Below, in pieces: positions 40,251 to 59,031 of a DNA stretch of 64,000 bases; the stretch's first letter is position 1; each line of letters opens with the position of its first letter. A program made the position numbers and the translations under genes. This DNA is from Setophaga petechia (Eukaryota; Chordata; Aves; Passeriformes; Parulidae): assembly GCA_024362935.1 (NCBI GenBank), contig JANCRA010000121.1, forward strand, positions 186,001-250,000, given 5' to 3'. Below the pieces are notes generated by a model. It saw only the letters and a program-made list of their open reading frames with translations. It did no database searches and was not told the origin of the DNA.

Positions 40251-41919
40251 GTGTGCTCCTGATGCTGATGATCTTTATATGAAAGGTACAAAATTAACCA
40301 ATCAGCCTTCCTGCAGCAAGCCCAAGAGAGCTGGCATGCAAATATTTTAGAAAATTTAAAGGTGAAAGTCTCTAAAGTAATATCTTAGTTTACATGTTTG
40401 GACTTTTTTTGTTCTAAGTGATCCCAAAGGAGCAAGAGAAAACCATCTCAGAGGCTGCTTTTGAATTATATCTTTCCTTACCAGTAATAATGCCATGGGA
40501 ATTCTTGACCAATGACCTGGTTTTACACTTCCTGAGAGGATTCAGTGAGATTAAGATAAGGATTCAGATTCCTCTCTTTTTCACCTGCAGTTCCAAACCT
40601 TCCAATGCTCCTCCACAACTCATTATTCAGGTTTACAGTGTTGCAGTTACTTGCTTGCTCAGCCCTGGCACACACAATAAATTACCAATGACCCTTTTTT
40701 CACCTCTTTGACTCAAATTTCCATTCCTGCAAATAACACCATCTAATTAAACACCACAAGAGGGGCCTTCTTAGGTAGGAGGGGGGGGAATGTTTTGTGA
40801 CATTACCAGAATTTATTCTGGCACAATCTGAGGCAAGGAACAGCCTGGAGACAGAGGTGGAAGAGACCAGGGAGATTTATGAGAGACTGGCAGAGCTGGC
40901 AATAGAAATGGGAAGAGTTACTGGAGCTGCCAGCAACTTTGCACTCTTCAGAATGGGAACTCAAAGGATTATTATTTGTTAGCAGCAGTATTAAAAAATG
41001 TATTTAACTGACAGAGGGCTGAGAAGGCTTTTCCTTTCTTCAGTGCTGCAGATTTGGTTGCAATTATTTTTATTTTTTTTTAATAGTCCACCCGAGTTCA
41101 GCTTCTTAACAAGCTTTTGGTTCTTTTTAAGACCAATTCTGGGCACTGTTGATGGTGCTCATACAGAGCAACTGAGTCAAGGACACAGCACAAATATAGG
41201 AGCATTTCAGGGACTACACACTTTTAAGATGTTTCCAAGTTATCCTTGGAAAACCTTTGTGAAGTATGAGTTTGAATACATGAAATTACCTGAAAATACA
41301 GCAAACATAACCCATAAATTATCTGAGGAATAATTTACTCTGCAGACAATAAGGGCATATTTTTAGGAAGACTTTAGCTGCACTCAGGGGTGTTCAGCAA
41401 TTCTGCAAAGCCACTTGAACACTTAAAAATAAGTAAAGGAATAAAATGTCTGTCAAAGAAGGTGGGAGGAGTCTAGGTATCCATATCCTTAATTCTGCCA
41501 CAGGAAAAGTGTAAAATGACAGTATCCAATGTGGCATTCAGCAAGGACTAGCCAAAGGACTTATTTTCATTTCATTTACTATTTTCTCATCCAGTGCATG
41601 ATCAAAAATAAGGCAAAAATAGAAGTAGTATCATTCACCAACTTCATAAATCTGAGCGCCAGGTAGTCCCTCTAGTAAAGAAGAACTTATCTTGTGGGGA
41701 AACAATGTTTGAGTAATTAAACAATGTGTTATCAAACATGATCACAACAGTCTCACTGGAGACTGCTTGATGTCTCAGTTACTGAAATTTTGAATACTTG
41801 AATTTGCCATTTAAATTTTCTCCTTTTTTAAATACAGATAAATTAATCCAGAGGACATATCTTTTTGTTATATGTATATTTTTAAATTTTTACCTATTTT
41901 ATAAGGCAACCAGTAGATT

Positions 41920-41970
41920 AGAGATTTGATTGGAGGTCTTTTCCAATCTAAATTATTGTGATGCAGTAGA
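41920..41970 (+). mobile_element. Old CR1 LINE 3' tail
   Basis: TTGGAGGTCTTTTCCAATCT followed by AAATTATTGTGAT is a diverged CR1 terminus in + orientation. Confidence 0.55.
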
Positions 41971-42329
41971 GTCTCTGTAGTTACTCCTGAAAATAGACTT
42001 CTGTAATTCAAGTTGCAGGATTCCATACTAAAGGGAGATGGAACAAACTTTTTTAGACAATTGTTGCAGCTGGAAACTCAGACAAAGCAGCCTGGTTGAA
42101 CAGTTCCCAGTTTTTCTTTCCTAGAATTGAGAGGTCAAAGCCTGATGTGCACAGGATGACCTGAAGTTGCTCAATGTTATCAATGACCCGTTTATTGGAG
42201 GGAAAAGAAGGAAAAGAAAATAAATCTGGTTGGAGAAACAATCTGCTTTTATCACCCTTTTCTTTGCACAAGTGTTTGAAATGCTGGGAATCCACTGGGT
42301 TTGCCCCAGTGATGCCTTGTGAAGGCTGA

Positions 42330-42715
42330 CCTAGAGCAGAGCTAAAGAATAAAGCAGGGATTTGTTACAAGGATCTCCTCCATGGATCCACCTTGGGCAG
42401 CACCAGAGCCCAGCCAGGGCTGCACCCAAGATGAACCAAAATGGCCCCAAAATGCACGGCCGGGCACGGGGTCTGTCCCTGGCATCAGTTCTGCTCCATT
42501 TGCATCTTGCAGTTCATTGTCCCATCCCAGCTTTAGCCCAGGCAGTCCCACCCTGCTTGTTTTTCTCTCTGCAGCCCACGGGGTTTGTGCTCCTGGGCTG
42601 AGATTTGGATCATTTGTCCTTGGTGCCCAGCTGGAGCAGGAATTGTTTTGTCTCCCTGCTCTGTGCACAGAGCTCACCATCCCAGAATATGAACCCAGAC
42701 CCACACACTAAAGCA
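42330..42715 (-). mobile_element. Retroviral LTR, related to 5936-6290
   Basis: It shares with the first copy, in the same order, GGGCAGCACC..., GGGCTGCACCCAAGATG, CCATTTGCATCTTGCAG, CTCCTGGGCTGAGATTTGG and GCAGGAATTGTTTTGTCT. This pattern is that of passerine retroviral LTRs read backwards. Borders are approximate and no coding region is attached. Confidence 0.65.
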
Positions 42716-44584
42716 GCACAGAACCTGAAAAATAGAAAACCTCAAACCTGAGGCATCACCAGTTTGGAGCTGTAGTTGCAGCTGTTTTGACAGTGGCAGC
42801 ATCTTCCTTTTTACAACATTCATATCCAGTTATTAGTTTGGCATCCTGCTGATGCTGTTATTACTTCAATTCATCTTACTGGTAAAGTTTAAAAGTCACA
42901 TCATTTCCCAGCATTTTCCACTGTGAATTCCCAGTGAAACACTGTGGGACAAAGGTGTAGCACTTCAACAACGAGGGATTTTTCATGCTAAATTCCAAAG
43001 AACAGACAGATTTTTCCTTCAGTTGAAAGAGAGCAGAAATGCAGGAGTTTCTCAAGATTTTTTTCCAGGGTCTTAGGTAATATGATAAATTTTTAATTAC
43101 AGCTGCAGAAGGGGTTGGTTAGAGCAGTTATTTGCAGAGGAGAAGCAACGTGGATCTACAACACAACACCATCCTGCCCATCATTGCAGCAGTCTCTTTT
43201 TAGCAAAAAACAGAATAATTCAACCATGGGGAAATTCATTAAACAAGAAGCTGACTAGAAGATAACTAGAAATTACTAACAACTTTGCTTCATGATGAAA
43301 AAGGAAGTTTCGACCTTTGATTCAACAACACCATAACCTTTTGTTTATATTTCATTTGTCAAAACTAGTTCCTCACAGAATTAAAATTTGGGAATGTATT
43401 CCCAGATGACCACCAAGGAAATCCATGTTCCTTAGAGTACTTTTAGCTTGAATGAATTTGGTTGATTTTGCCAGTATTATTTGGCTGAAAAAAAGACTCA
43501 ATTTTGAGAATTCTCATGAATTTGTGTAGCTTTTTCTTTTCTCCTTTTCTGCCAAAGTTTTCATTTTGAAGATGTTGTGAGCATGTTGGCCTGATTTTTA
43601 AATGCTGAGCTAATAAAGCCTTCTGAGAAATGCCTTTTGTCAGAGACCACATTCTCATGAAAAGTTTTAGGTCAAAGAAATTAGCTGTTCTCTAAAGAAA
43701 AAATAACTTTCAGTCCAAAGCCCCAACAGGAGTGGTTCTAAAAACCTTTCTACCAACTTTGAAGAAACTCTAAAATGTATCATAGAAAAAGCAATAAAAC
43801 TTGAACATAAAATCCCCCTGGGGATGTGACTAATGAGGCTGTTATGCAGTGTATAAACTCAGACTATACCTTTGTGATTATTCTTTTTATAATGAAATAT
43901 AATCTAAAAACCCTCAAAAACCAAAACCCAGAATGACCAAATCAGCCCTTAAACCTCCTGTATTTCCTAAGGCCAAATGAAGATAATTTAATAATTTAGG
44001 TACAAAGCTTAGATCTAAGCACAGCTTTTGTGTTTTTGTGTCTCAAGGATCTGATTAACAAAGAAACATTTGACAACCTGATTTTTAAAAAAGTCAAAGA
44101 AGCATTTTCATATTGCCCTTGTAACCAGCTGCTTCATTTATCACACTCAGCATCTGTCATCTACAATATGTCAAACCCTGCTTGCAAACACGACTTTCTT
44201 CTTCCTTTTCTGCTGGTTACATTATCAGCAGTGCCACTTTGGCCTCTGCTTTTGGGCACATGCAAGAGGTAATGGGAGTTTCTATTCCCTTGAAATACAA
44301 TTTAAAGGGGAAAAAAAATTATAAACCAAGTCCTTTGAACTCCTTGGAATGTGGGAAGGAAAGTGACCCCCAGCCCTGTGCCACACTCTGTCCAGGAGAT
44401 GGATGGCTATAATTTACTCCTGCCTCAAATACGAGTATTTATGGTGCCTCCCCTTGGCTGAGGGGTAAAAATGGTCTCCAGAGAGACAGAAACATTTCTT
44501 TTTAAGAACATTTTGAAAAGAGGGATGCATGGGACAGCTGAAAGTCAAGGGAAGGAGACAATGAGGGTTGCTTTGTCCTTTTTG

Positions 44585-44611
44585 TTTTTTTTTTTTTTTT
44601 TTTTTTTTTTT
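44585..44611. repeat. Poly-T tract
   Basis: About 27 T bases followed by CCCAGG. It resembles a strong polypyrimidine tract with an AG, but no downstream coding exon is apparent. Confidence 0.85.
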
Positions 44612-47039
44612 CCCAGGTGATAAAATAATTCTCTTTGTTTGCCTTTGTGGAAAATATTTACTGGTTTTTTCCCATTTTTTACTCACTCACACACATGTGC
44701 CTGTGCAGGCACAAAAATACCTTAACCTAAGTTATAGAGGTGATAAATCTCTAGGGCCCCTGTACAGCAAAGCACTGTCAACATCAGCACTGTAAAATTT
44801 AGCATTAAAACTTCTTTTCAGCTGTTCTCTGGCTCCCAGCTGGATGAGCACATTGGCAGCTCTGAATGAGCCAAAATAACTATAATCCAGGTCCAAATTA
44901 GGGTGCTCTTCCTCTGGCCTCAGACGTTTGGGCACTCGAGCCAAATTCTCAGCTCTGCTTTTGTCTGGAAGTATTAACTATTCAGAGAAACAGTGCAAAA
45001 ATACTCAGCACACAAGGCCTAGAATTCAGATTTGATAAAACACTGCAAAGACATGTAACAAGGAATGTAAAAAATCACCAAAAAATTCCCAAGGAAGGTT
45101 CCTATTCCTAAAAGTGAGAAAAGTTTCCCTTTCTGATTTTTATTTGCCTTAAGAGTTGCTTCTAATTTATGGGTGATTGTATCTCAAAAAGTATTACATT
45201 TAATATCTTTATAAATACTGTGCTTCTCTAAGCCCTCTTTGTTTCTCTTTGCTAGTAATTCCCTCTTTCCACGAGGCAGGTATTAAAATTGTTATTTAAA
45301 AAATTATTAATTTTAAAATTTTGTTTATAAATTATTAATTTAATTAATTGTTAAATTTTTTGTCAATTCGGTAATCAGCTTTTCCTAGGCTTTACAACCT
45401 TTAAGATGGTTCCCACTGCTTCAGGAATTTTTCTGCTTTTATAGAAATTTTCTTTCCCTCTAGAAACTCATGGCATGCTGGGCAGTAAAAGTAGATACTA
45501 GACCATATAGAGGAAAAGAAAAGATAAAATAGATGGAGAATTAAGGTTTTGGTTTTGCAGAAACAAGCAGACCAAGGTGTTCAGAACATTCCCAAACTAG
45601 AGAGTCTCTCTAAAAATGGGCAGAATTTTTACTGGATAAACCAAATAAAACTGAAATAAATATCTTCAGAGCTTTTTATTAGGATATTATTCATCTTATT
45701 CTCCCTTGTTGGATCTCCTTTCCTGTCTTTCCTGGAATTGTAGCATTTATTAACGTTCTGAATCTCCTTAGTTAAGAGAATGTGGGGTTTGAGATCAAAC
45801 CTTTAGCACTTGATTTCCCTGACTTTAAGCTGGACTTCTGAAGGTTGATTGCAGAAGTCTGATCAGCTCACCCTGAGATCCTTTTATCATCAAGAAGAAG
45901 ATGTTTGTTGTCTTTACAATAAGACAAATGGCCCTATGGAAGGCCTTCTTTTCATCCCCTCAATGTCCACTACAGAAATAGTCTTTAATTTTTAGCTACC
46001 TGAGGACCAGTTGTAGTGAGCTACTGATGGGTTTTATGACCCTGCTTGGCCCCTGTGCCCAGGTAAATGCTTTTGAATATTCACCCAATGCAACAACACC
46101 TCTCTGTCAGTGTTAATATGCAGAAAATATATATATATTTATACTGATTATGCTAATAAATTAATTTAGAGAGTGGCTGCTAAATATACAGAGACTTGTG
46201 TCTTGCTGATTTAAATACATTAGCATCTGTTCCTACCATCACAGTATCACATATTGGTCTATCTGCAACTATGTAAAAAATAAAATTATAATTCCCTCTG
46301 AACAGCTAGAGGAGACTGGTTCTAGCAGAGCCCTCTTTCTTATCCATCAGCAGATAGCATTTCATGGCTTTTTAGCTCAGAACTGAGCTGCTATAGACCC
46401 AGGTCACTGTGCTTAAAAGTATATTTACTTGCATGAGTGAGCAGTGAATGAAAACCATTAATGTCCCGGCATGCCCCACTCCCCAGTTCTCATTTCTGCT
46501 GGAGCCAGAGTTTCTTCGTGTGTTTCTGCTTCATTTAAACCTGTCAATACCCCAATTAGTGTTTGCTTCTCTTCCCCAGGGAGGGACATTTACACATGTC
46601 ACTTCACAGCCTCCAAAATCTAAAAGACTTATGGGAGCTGCTGGGTCATAAAATAAAGTCTGATTAAAGCTTGTGCTTTCCACTGACTTTCTGCCTTTTT
46701 TTTTTTTCATTTAAACTTGTAAGTTGTTCAGGTGATCTTAATGTAAGGATACAAACAGAGAGTTTAAAGCATAAAAACTTGTTTAAAAAAATAAAACCTA
46801 AAAAAACCCCCACTCTCCCATGGGATTCCACTGTTTCTGTTTTTAACTGATTTGCATTCAGTAAGTCACCAAAAATTAGAGTGCTGTGCTTTACAATTAT
46901 GATAGCAGTAACCCTCTCATTTCACATTAAAACTTGATGCCATCTTGATGACAGTCTGAATTCAATTTAAGATCAAAGCATTGGAGAAGTTATCTAAAAT
47001 TATGTATTGCTAGTTTTAACTATTTAATATTCCTGCTCT

Positions 47040-47345
47040 TTCCAGCCTGGCTTTTATAACAGGCTGATTAAAGATCATAATTGATTTGGAACAGAAAGTG
47101 GCCCAAGGAATTTCTAATTAACGGAGACATGTTTCTGGTGCTAATTTTTAGGCTTCCCAACAATGTCAATGATGGTAAAACTAATATTGGTCATAAATTT
47201 CTTCCATGGGAAGATGATCTTTGTCTAAGTCTCCATAAATCACAATTACATACAGGGTGACATAATGGTTTTTCAATCACTAATTTTTGTTTTGACAATT
47301 AGCCAAGCTTTGATGAGACCGATTTCCCAGTGCCTCGTGTGAGTT
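47040..47345. other. Repeat-free stretch, possible conserved noncoding DNA
   Basis: No repeat or coding signature is seen. It has several homeobox-type cores (CTAATTAACG, AATTGATTTG, CACTAATTTTTG) and a TTTATAACAGGCTGATTAAAG stretch. Listed as a candidate because of motif clustering only. Confidence 0.2.
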
Positions 47346-49621
47346 CCCACAGTTTGTAACTCATTTCCTCAGGCTGTCAGTACAGCTTGCTGCAGGGGAC
47401 AAAGCTGTCAGTTTATCATCCCCCATTCCATCCCCCATTCCCTTTCCCTTGGTTACTGGAAGTGCAGTTGGACAAAATGGGAATTGAAGCTGCATGGCAA
47501 AGCAAGAGAAAGTCACATTCATTTCAGAGCCATGTCAAAGTCAAAGGAAAGCCCAAGAAATAGCAGCAGCTGCTGGTCTCCTGTGTATCATCTGAAGCCA
47601 TCAGTTTGCACTGTACAAACACAGAACTAATTCCAGAAAAGACCTCAGGAAGAGGAAAAAATGCCTTTGTGATTTGAGAGAAAAGCTCTTTTTTATTTTA
47701 TTAATGCATCTTTTGGTTAAAATTCATAGTTGTCATACAAAATAAATCAAATTCTCTTCCTCTAATGTGACCTGAAACCACTTCTGAGTGAATAAGATAT
47801 GAACCCTAAATGTTCACAGCCTTTGCCCTGACACACTCAATCAGATCAGGAGGCGCTGGTGGAGCTGCCAAGGACTCAAGACATCATTGTCACTTTATTC
47901 CAGCTCAGCATCAAACAAGGCTGCTCAAGCTTGGAAACACATGTTGGAATAATATTTATAATCAAAGTAACTTGGCTGAAATGGTATTTTAGGATGTACA
48001 GAATCCAGATTCATTCCCATTCAGTATTTATTTATTTTGAGATCTTTTTCTCCAAAGATTACCTTGTGTGGGTGTCCTAATAAGGCAGTTTTTACAAACA
48101 ACTGAGACTCTTGTTTTGTTATTGGATTTGAAATACAAATTTATAAAGAGCTGGACCTGCCATTTCTGTGTTTAATGTCTCTCTTCTTACACAGCAGTGC
48201 TGGTTTTTATACTTTTCTGTCAGAAAATTATTTTGCTAATAGAACTGCTAATGAATCTCTTGCCTTTTGTCCAGCAATTCATTAATACAAAAATGTATTA
48301 AAAAGCTACTGGTCTTCCTTTTAGGGCAGGTTTGGGGTAGAAGGTAATTTGCTTTGTTCAGTTTTATTTTAAAATATTTTCAGGAATATACTTATAAATA
48401 AATTTTTGGAATTTATTCTCTATACACTACAGACTCCTGAAACCAAAGCTGAGTAAATAATTCAGTCTGTCATAGGAATTCATCAAATCTCTACTTCTCT
48501 CCTCAAATTTCTCAGGTTTACATATTTGAAATTATTTTTTATACTCTAAAACACCAATGGCTATTAATTTCAAAACATTGGCTTTTTAAATTTGAAATTC
48601 ATGCCACAGTAATACTGGCATTATTCACCCAGAATGTTTCTATCTATGAGTTGCATTGCTTGGACAGCAAATTCTTTACTGATTCCAAGGAATACAATGT
48701 TCCATTCTAAAATCACCTTCATGAAGAGATTAAATGATTCAAATAGAATTTTTTTAAATATTTATCCTAAGAGAACATGTCTCTGAGGAGGTTTTCAGAA
48801 CAAACAAACACAAGTAAGTCCAAAATATAACGTTAATTTTCAAAATTAGTGAGTATTGGTAGAAGTTGTCATTAATTATATGCCCATTACTATTATCTCT
48901 AATAACTTGTATACATAAAAATGGGATTTTTTGTGTGTTTACATACTTCTTTGACCATCTGAGACACATATTTTGTTTCCTAATCTTGGACATCTCCTAA
49001 GGATGAGGATTAAGAGCATGATTTTCAGCTGCTGAACAGGCTTGACTTTTACCAAGGAGCTATGAGTTTAAATTGAAGTGCTTGGGAAATCCTATTGATT
49101 CAAAATTCTCTTTTCTTCACCATTTGAATTCCAGAGAGATTAGAGAGAACCCAAATGTCTCTTATCAGAAAGGGAAAACTGAAGTTATGAATTTTAGTAA
49201 AGCTCTTGCTAACTCCTGAAAGTCTACTAAATTTGAAAATAAACTAACAAATATATGTATCCACAAATAAAAGTGTGACAGCTAGGCTCCCTTAAATATA
49301 AATAATGTATTTGCATGGGCTTTCTCTGCCTGAGCAAAAGGGAATGGAGGAAAAGGGAATTTTTAAGGTAGGAAAATCCCATTTGTGATGGAGAGAAGAG
49401 TGTTCTCACTGTGGCTGACCAGAATGAAAGGACAGCTGAATTCAGCTTAAATGTTAAACTCAAATTTAAATTCAGTTTTTCAATATTTTCTCAATGTTTG
49501 AAAGATAAATCTGCAAACATTGGTTACAGATATTTCCCCAAACTGGCCAGTTCAATCATGATCCAGTGATGGATCCAAAATATGAGAACACTCTGCCAGG
49601 CCAGAGATCTTCAGACCAAGA

Positions 49622-49672
49622 GAATCCCAGAATGGTTTTGGGTTAGAAAGAACCATAATTCTTAAAAATACT
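49622..49672 (-). mobile_element. Old CR1 LINE 3' tail
   Basis: AATCCCAGAATGGTTTTGGG followed by TTAGAAAGAACCATAA is a diverged CR1 3' end on the minus strand. Confidence 0.6.
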
Positions 49673-49864
49673 GAGAACTTTAGTCTTACAATCCTTTCTG
49701 AATGATCTGTGGATATTTAGTGTTTAATTATAAACTGAAAGACAGATTTTTAATTTGGGGATTAATTAAAAGGGAGATTTTTAATTTGCTTTTTCCAATG
49801 TGGCTATTCCCATCTATGAACTGAAAGAGAGAAAAAATACCTCCCTCCACCCCAGCTCTCTATG

Positions 49865-49865
<1 letters not shown>

Positions 49866-49900
<35 letters not shown>
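49866..49900. repeat. (TA)n microsatellite
   Basis: About 16 uninterrupted AT dinucleotides. Simple sequence. Confidence 0.95.
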
Positions 49901-49901
<1 letters not shown>

Positions 49902-51509
49902 CTCTATAAAATTGACGTGAATTTTTGTTTTCTATTAATTCATAAAGATTTATTCTGAAAGGATTCCAAAGTTTCTGATACCCTTCACAAGCTTTACTCA
50001 ACTTCCTACAGTCTTTTTAATCTGGATAATGAGATTGGCCTTTATCAAAGTAATTAAATATTTTCATTTTAATTTGGATTCACTTCCTGATGAAACACTC
50101 AGCAGTAGCAGAGAAAAAATAAGTCAGATTAAGCAATTTTTACAGAATCTTAGGAAAGGCCCAGATTCAGTTTTCTTCAAGAGTAGGACAAGTTCTTGTT
50201 TTGTCTGAGCCACTTTCACAATTCTTAAGGATAACCCTGACTACTGAATTTTGCACTTTGATTTTAATGAAGTTGTTACTATAAAACAATCATTATATCA
50301 ACAAGAATTTATTATTAGCATAATAATTGTTAATTAATATGATTGTACAATCTAATACTTTGATATGCATTAGTATAGCAATAATATTTAGTGCTATAAT
50401 AAGTAATGGTTTAATATAATAATAGTAATAATAATAGTAATAAATATTTTAAAGTTATTTCTTGCTGGGTTTCCATGGAGATAGGGGAAAACAATGGGTT
50501 CACCTGTGAAAAGCAGCAAATAAATCAGCTTTCCAAAAGAAAGCCCAACTGTAGACTAGAGAAAACTTCTGGATTAGTGCTGCTGGCAGAGATTTGAATA
50601 CTTGGAAAATGGAAATTGCCATGATTTATAAATTGTATCTTCTACTTTGCCCAGTTTGGACCAACAGATCTCTAACTGTGCCCAGCACCCCAGGGCTTCA
50701 GACATGGAGAACCCCAGGGAAAACAGAACTGGATTAATTTGTCCCCTGGTGAAACTACTTCAAAACTGGGGAACATGGCAATATTCATTTCTTGAACCTG
50801 CACAGCAACATGCTCTTCCCTCTCAACATTCCCTTATATAAATATCTATAAATATAATTATATGTCTGTATATAATGCACATTTGAAGAGATATAAGGCA
50901 CAGTCACACTTAATATGGCATCTGAATCATCTTGATACATTTCTAAATGCCTTCACTTATTTTTAAGACATCCTAAGAGAATATCTCATGCATATGTAGT
51001 GCAGATTTAGCCTGCTTATTTACAGTTTTCTAGATTATTTTGTCACTAAAGAACCAGCATATTTATCTCAGTTATTTGCATCAGTAATTTGATTAAAGAT
51101 AGTTGGAGGATGAAGAAATATGTTGCCTAAAATATCCTTGGGAATGTGGCTTTGTTACCAGAAATCTTTTGACATAGAGGAAGATAAAAAGAAGAGCTTA
51201 TGGTTTAGAATCATTGGAGATAAATTGTGAAGAGTAAAAAATCAGCTTTGGAGGAAGGGGAAATATTTAGCTGTGAGGCATTGCTATGGCAATAAGGAAT
51301 CCATGTGGAAGATTATGTGAGGAGAAGGGAAGGATAAGCAGGGATAAAGCTGTATCTGAGGAATAAAGTCATCTTTCTTTACATGTTTTTATGCTGCTCT
51401 TATTAAAGAAAGTTTGTTGGGGGGGGAATGAGCTTTCCAAGGAAGCCTCTGGTTTTTAAAAGATACAAAGTCATGGGGTTTGGTTTGGAGCTGCCACCCA
51501 GTGCAGGAG

Positions 51510-52110
51510 CTGGAAGAGTGTGGAAACCCAGGGCACCACAGGGAATATTTCTCTGTCTGCTCTGGAGTGCCGTGACCCCCAGGGGAGCACTGACTTTGAC
51601 CCTTGTTCATGGAGAAAGTTTCCCAGACTTCAAGATAGACTGGAATGCACAAAAGTGTGAAATAGATTATAGAGAGCAGTGTAGGTGTATCACTGGGTGA
51701 GAAATTGAGGTTTTGGGATTTTTAGTGTGTTGTGGATGGGAGCAAGATGGAGGGCACAGGGTGTTGTCCTGGGTTTCTTCTTCCTGCTTCTTCTTCCTCC
51801 TTCTCCATGGGTTTGGGTGGCATTTTGTAATTGGGCAGACAAGTCCCCATTGCAGCTCTGTGGGATCAGTTATTGGGTTAAAAGGGAAAATAATCCAGAT
51901 GTCAGTTCTTCATTGGATAGTTCAAAGTCCTTGTACCAAGAGATTGTTGGCCATTTTGTGCCTTCTAATGAAAAGCTGCAGAACTCCCAGTAGTGAGACT
52001 GTTTTACTGATAAGAAATAATAAACACCTGAGTGTGAACATGAAACACCATCTCAAGTGCCTTCAATCCAAACCCAGAGAAACCCACAACTGGTACCCCC
52101 ACAGAAGACA
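51510..52110 (+). mobile_element. Retroviral LTR (family member B)
   Basis: It is the reverse complement, over about 580 bp, of the LTR at 6976-7690, starting near GGAAACCCAGGGCACC. Its sense strand is +, with GAGACTGTTTTACTGATAAG then AAATAATAAACACC carrying the polyadenylation signal. Homology ends near AACTGGTACCCCCACAG. Flanking sequence to about 52400 may belong to the same insertion but was not recognised. Confidence 0.7.
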
Positions 52111-52639
52111 GGCAGGAGAGTCTGGGACAGGCTCCTGGATGGCTGTGGGATTTCAGTCCAAGTCCAGGTGTCCCATTTTCTGTGTGCTCCTGCTGGTGAA
52201 GCAGGAGGAGGATGGACCTGCCAGGGCAGGGAGCTCTGGTACCTCGTGGGGAGGCACAAACCCCTCACTCCTTATCTCCTGTGTGGGCTTAGAACATTTT
52301 CACCATCACCAGGGAAACTCCAAGGAGGAGATATTGATGGGAAGGACAACTGCAGCTGTAGGGAAAACCCTCTAGGTGGCTTGGGGGCTTGGCTGATTTA
52401 ATTAGGGACAGGAGATGAGGCTGGAACAGGAAAATATAAAGGTATAGGGATTAGGGGACATGTGAGAACCTGAGGAGGTTGAAGCAGGAAGAAAGAAGGA
52501 CAGGTGAAGGGTACTGTGGTGATGAGGGGAGAGAGATGTGCAAAGGAAGGGACACGTGGGAGGCTGGGGACATTGTGGAAGGAAGAAAGGAGGTGGCACA
52601 AGTTAATTATGATAATGTGGACTCCTTAACAGCCTGGCA

Positions 52640-52915
52640 CTGTTTTGAATGGGGTCTCCTATTGGAAAAATGCATAAAAGGATGTATGGGACTATTTCAG
52701 GTAGAAATTCAGGATGAATTTCTGCACTGAATGGCTTTTCAGACATTGGGAGGGGGTGCCCAGGATGGAGTCCCCATCCCTGAAGGTGTCCAAGGAAGGC
52801 CTGGACGTGGCACTCAGAGCTCTGGGTTGGTGACACGGTAGGGATTGGGCACAGCTTGGCCTCCATGGTCCTGGAGGTTATTTCCAATCTAAATGATTCT
52901 GTGATCTTGCATAGC
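52640..52915 (+). mobile_element. CR1 LINE 3' end, another subfamily
   Basis: The run GGAGTCCCCATCCCTGAAGG, GTGTCCAAGGAAGGCCTGGA, CGTGGCACTCAGAGCTCTGG and GAGGTTATTTCCAATCTAAA, ending GATTCTGTGATC, is a known CR1 3' UTR layout in + orientation. It is 5' truncated. Confidence 0.85.
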
Positions 52916-54644
52916 CCTGGTTGTTCTGGGTTTGGAGGAACAAGCAGATGGCCACAGAAAAACAACTTTCTGAAAGTAACCTCCTTGTGGGTACGTGGGC
53001 ACACACCAGATGAAACTGAGGCTATTTCCATTCTCTAGAATATGGAATCAGATTCATCCTCATTTTCTATTTTGATTATTCATAATTTCTTCTCTTCAAA
53101 TTCTCCTCTTGGATAAAAATTGATGAGTACCTAAGACCCAACAGTTAAACAAGAGGTACTTCATCACTAGTGCATGTGGAGCCTCCTGCCTCACACAAGA
53201 CCTTTCTCAGAGTACCTCCTGGAATAAGATCCCATTGGTAACTCAAACCCACGGCTTCACAGGCTCTGCTGATCTCCAGATCAGTCTGGTTTGGGTCAGG
53301 AAGCCTTTGAAAAGAAAGGGCTGCATCCTGACATATTGTCATCTCCAAGCATTAACAGCTCTGGCATGTGAAAAGGTCATGCCACCAAGCATTAACATTA
53401 CGGGCTGGCAATTAAAGTAATTTATTTAAATAAGGGGTTTTTATTCTGGTGTGCAGCAACAAACACAACCTATGCAAGGGGAAAGCCTGGGAAGGCCTCA
53501 AATCAGATCCTCTGCCAGTATCATCTGATTAGAACAGGAACCCAGAGAGGCTCAGATGGAAGGAGTGAGTTGTTCTGATAAGAAGAGGCAACCATTCATG
53601 CATAAATTAAAAAAAAGGGACTGGGGCTACTGCAGGAGGCAGCCCTGGAGGGCAAGAGCTCAAGGGAGGGAGGTCACTGCTGATGCCTCATATGCTCCAG
53701 AAGAGTGAACAGATTCATTCAGAAAGAACAGCTCTGGATGCTGTCCTGGACTTTCCAGCTTCTCCTGGGCCTGAACTGAAAGACTCCTGGGCTTTGATTC
53801 TTTCTAGAGACAGAAATCCAGGTGCCATTCACTGGTGGACAAACCATGTGGGGAGGGGAGGACAGCAAAGGACACCCAAGAGATCATCCTGTTTCAAAGA
53901 TCCCATGTTTGGGATTTGCAATAAAACATCCCAAGGTTTTTTTTTTCTTCCTCTTTGCAGGAAATTTTAATTCCAAAACATGAAAATACTTAAGGTTTAA
54001 AGACTATTCTTGCTAAGAGAGAGTACTTTTTTCAACATTAAAATTTAAGCCCTTTTTAAAAGAATGGTTAATAAAGTTGACAGGTATGTCCAAACTGTTC
54101 TGCAAAAACCTTCTCAGTACAATAAAAACTCGAATCTAGCTAGGTTTATTGTCAGTTTAATTATACTTTCAGTTCACCATAGTTCAGCTACGCACTCAAC
54201 ACATCTGTGGTCTGTAAGCTGCTTGGTACAGAGCCTTTCTTTTAATTTTGTGCAGCTCCTGGTTTAATTGAGCCCTCATTTTGATAGATCATTACTGTCA
54301 CACACACTGGTAAAACATATAACAGTCAGCAAGTAGAACAGCAGCTCATCAGAAGGAAGCAGACATTTTTATCAGTTCTTTATTGTCCACATATCTGAAC
54401 ACTTATTAGTTAAAGTCCCTTTATGTGCTGTGAATATTGAATATTGAATTATGTTGAATACTAAATGCTGAATTAAGTTGCCCTGTGAGGAGCAAAACAA
54501 ATGAAGACAGGCTTCCTTTGGGATTCACACCCTCTGTTGTCCACTTCCAACTCCTTTCTGCTAAGTTCCCTTTGAGGCCCACTAGTTCTCTTAACACAGG
54601 AATGAAAATAAAATACTTTTTCACATTTATTTCGACCTGGTTAA

Positions 54645-58902
<4,258 letters not shown>

Positions 58903-59031
58903 AGCCCCCCGACCCCCCTGAGATAGAGATCCGGGAGGTGAGAGCTCGGAGCATCGCGCTCAGGTGGACCATGGGCTTCGACGGCAACAGCCCCATCACC
59001 GGCTACGACATCGAGTGCAAGAACAAGTCAG
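58903..59031 (+). CDS. DSCAM: DSCAM exon: first part of fibronectin type III domain 1
   Basis: This 129-nt exon is phase 1 at both ends, with donor GTAGGG at 59032. AG completes a Glu codon and then [20 protein letters not shown] follows, with [17 protein letters not shown] and CKNKS. The LRW and GYDIE blocks are the B and C strands of an FN3 fold. The second half of this domain (the next DSCAM exon) is not in the window. The region is slightly GC-richer than its introns, as is usual for exons. Confidence 0.95.

Noticed and set aside
44568..44686. Poly-T plus CAG as an exon acceptor
   Set aside because: The following sequence has no coding signature and the DSCAM frame already joins 22851 to 54748.
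49804..50001. Open frame with alternating Tyr-Ile
   Set aside because: It is the translation of the TA microsatellite.
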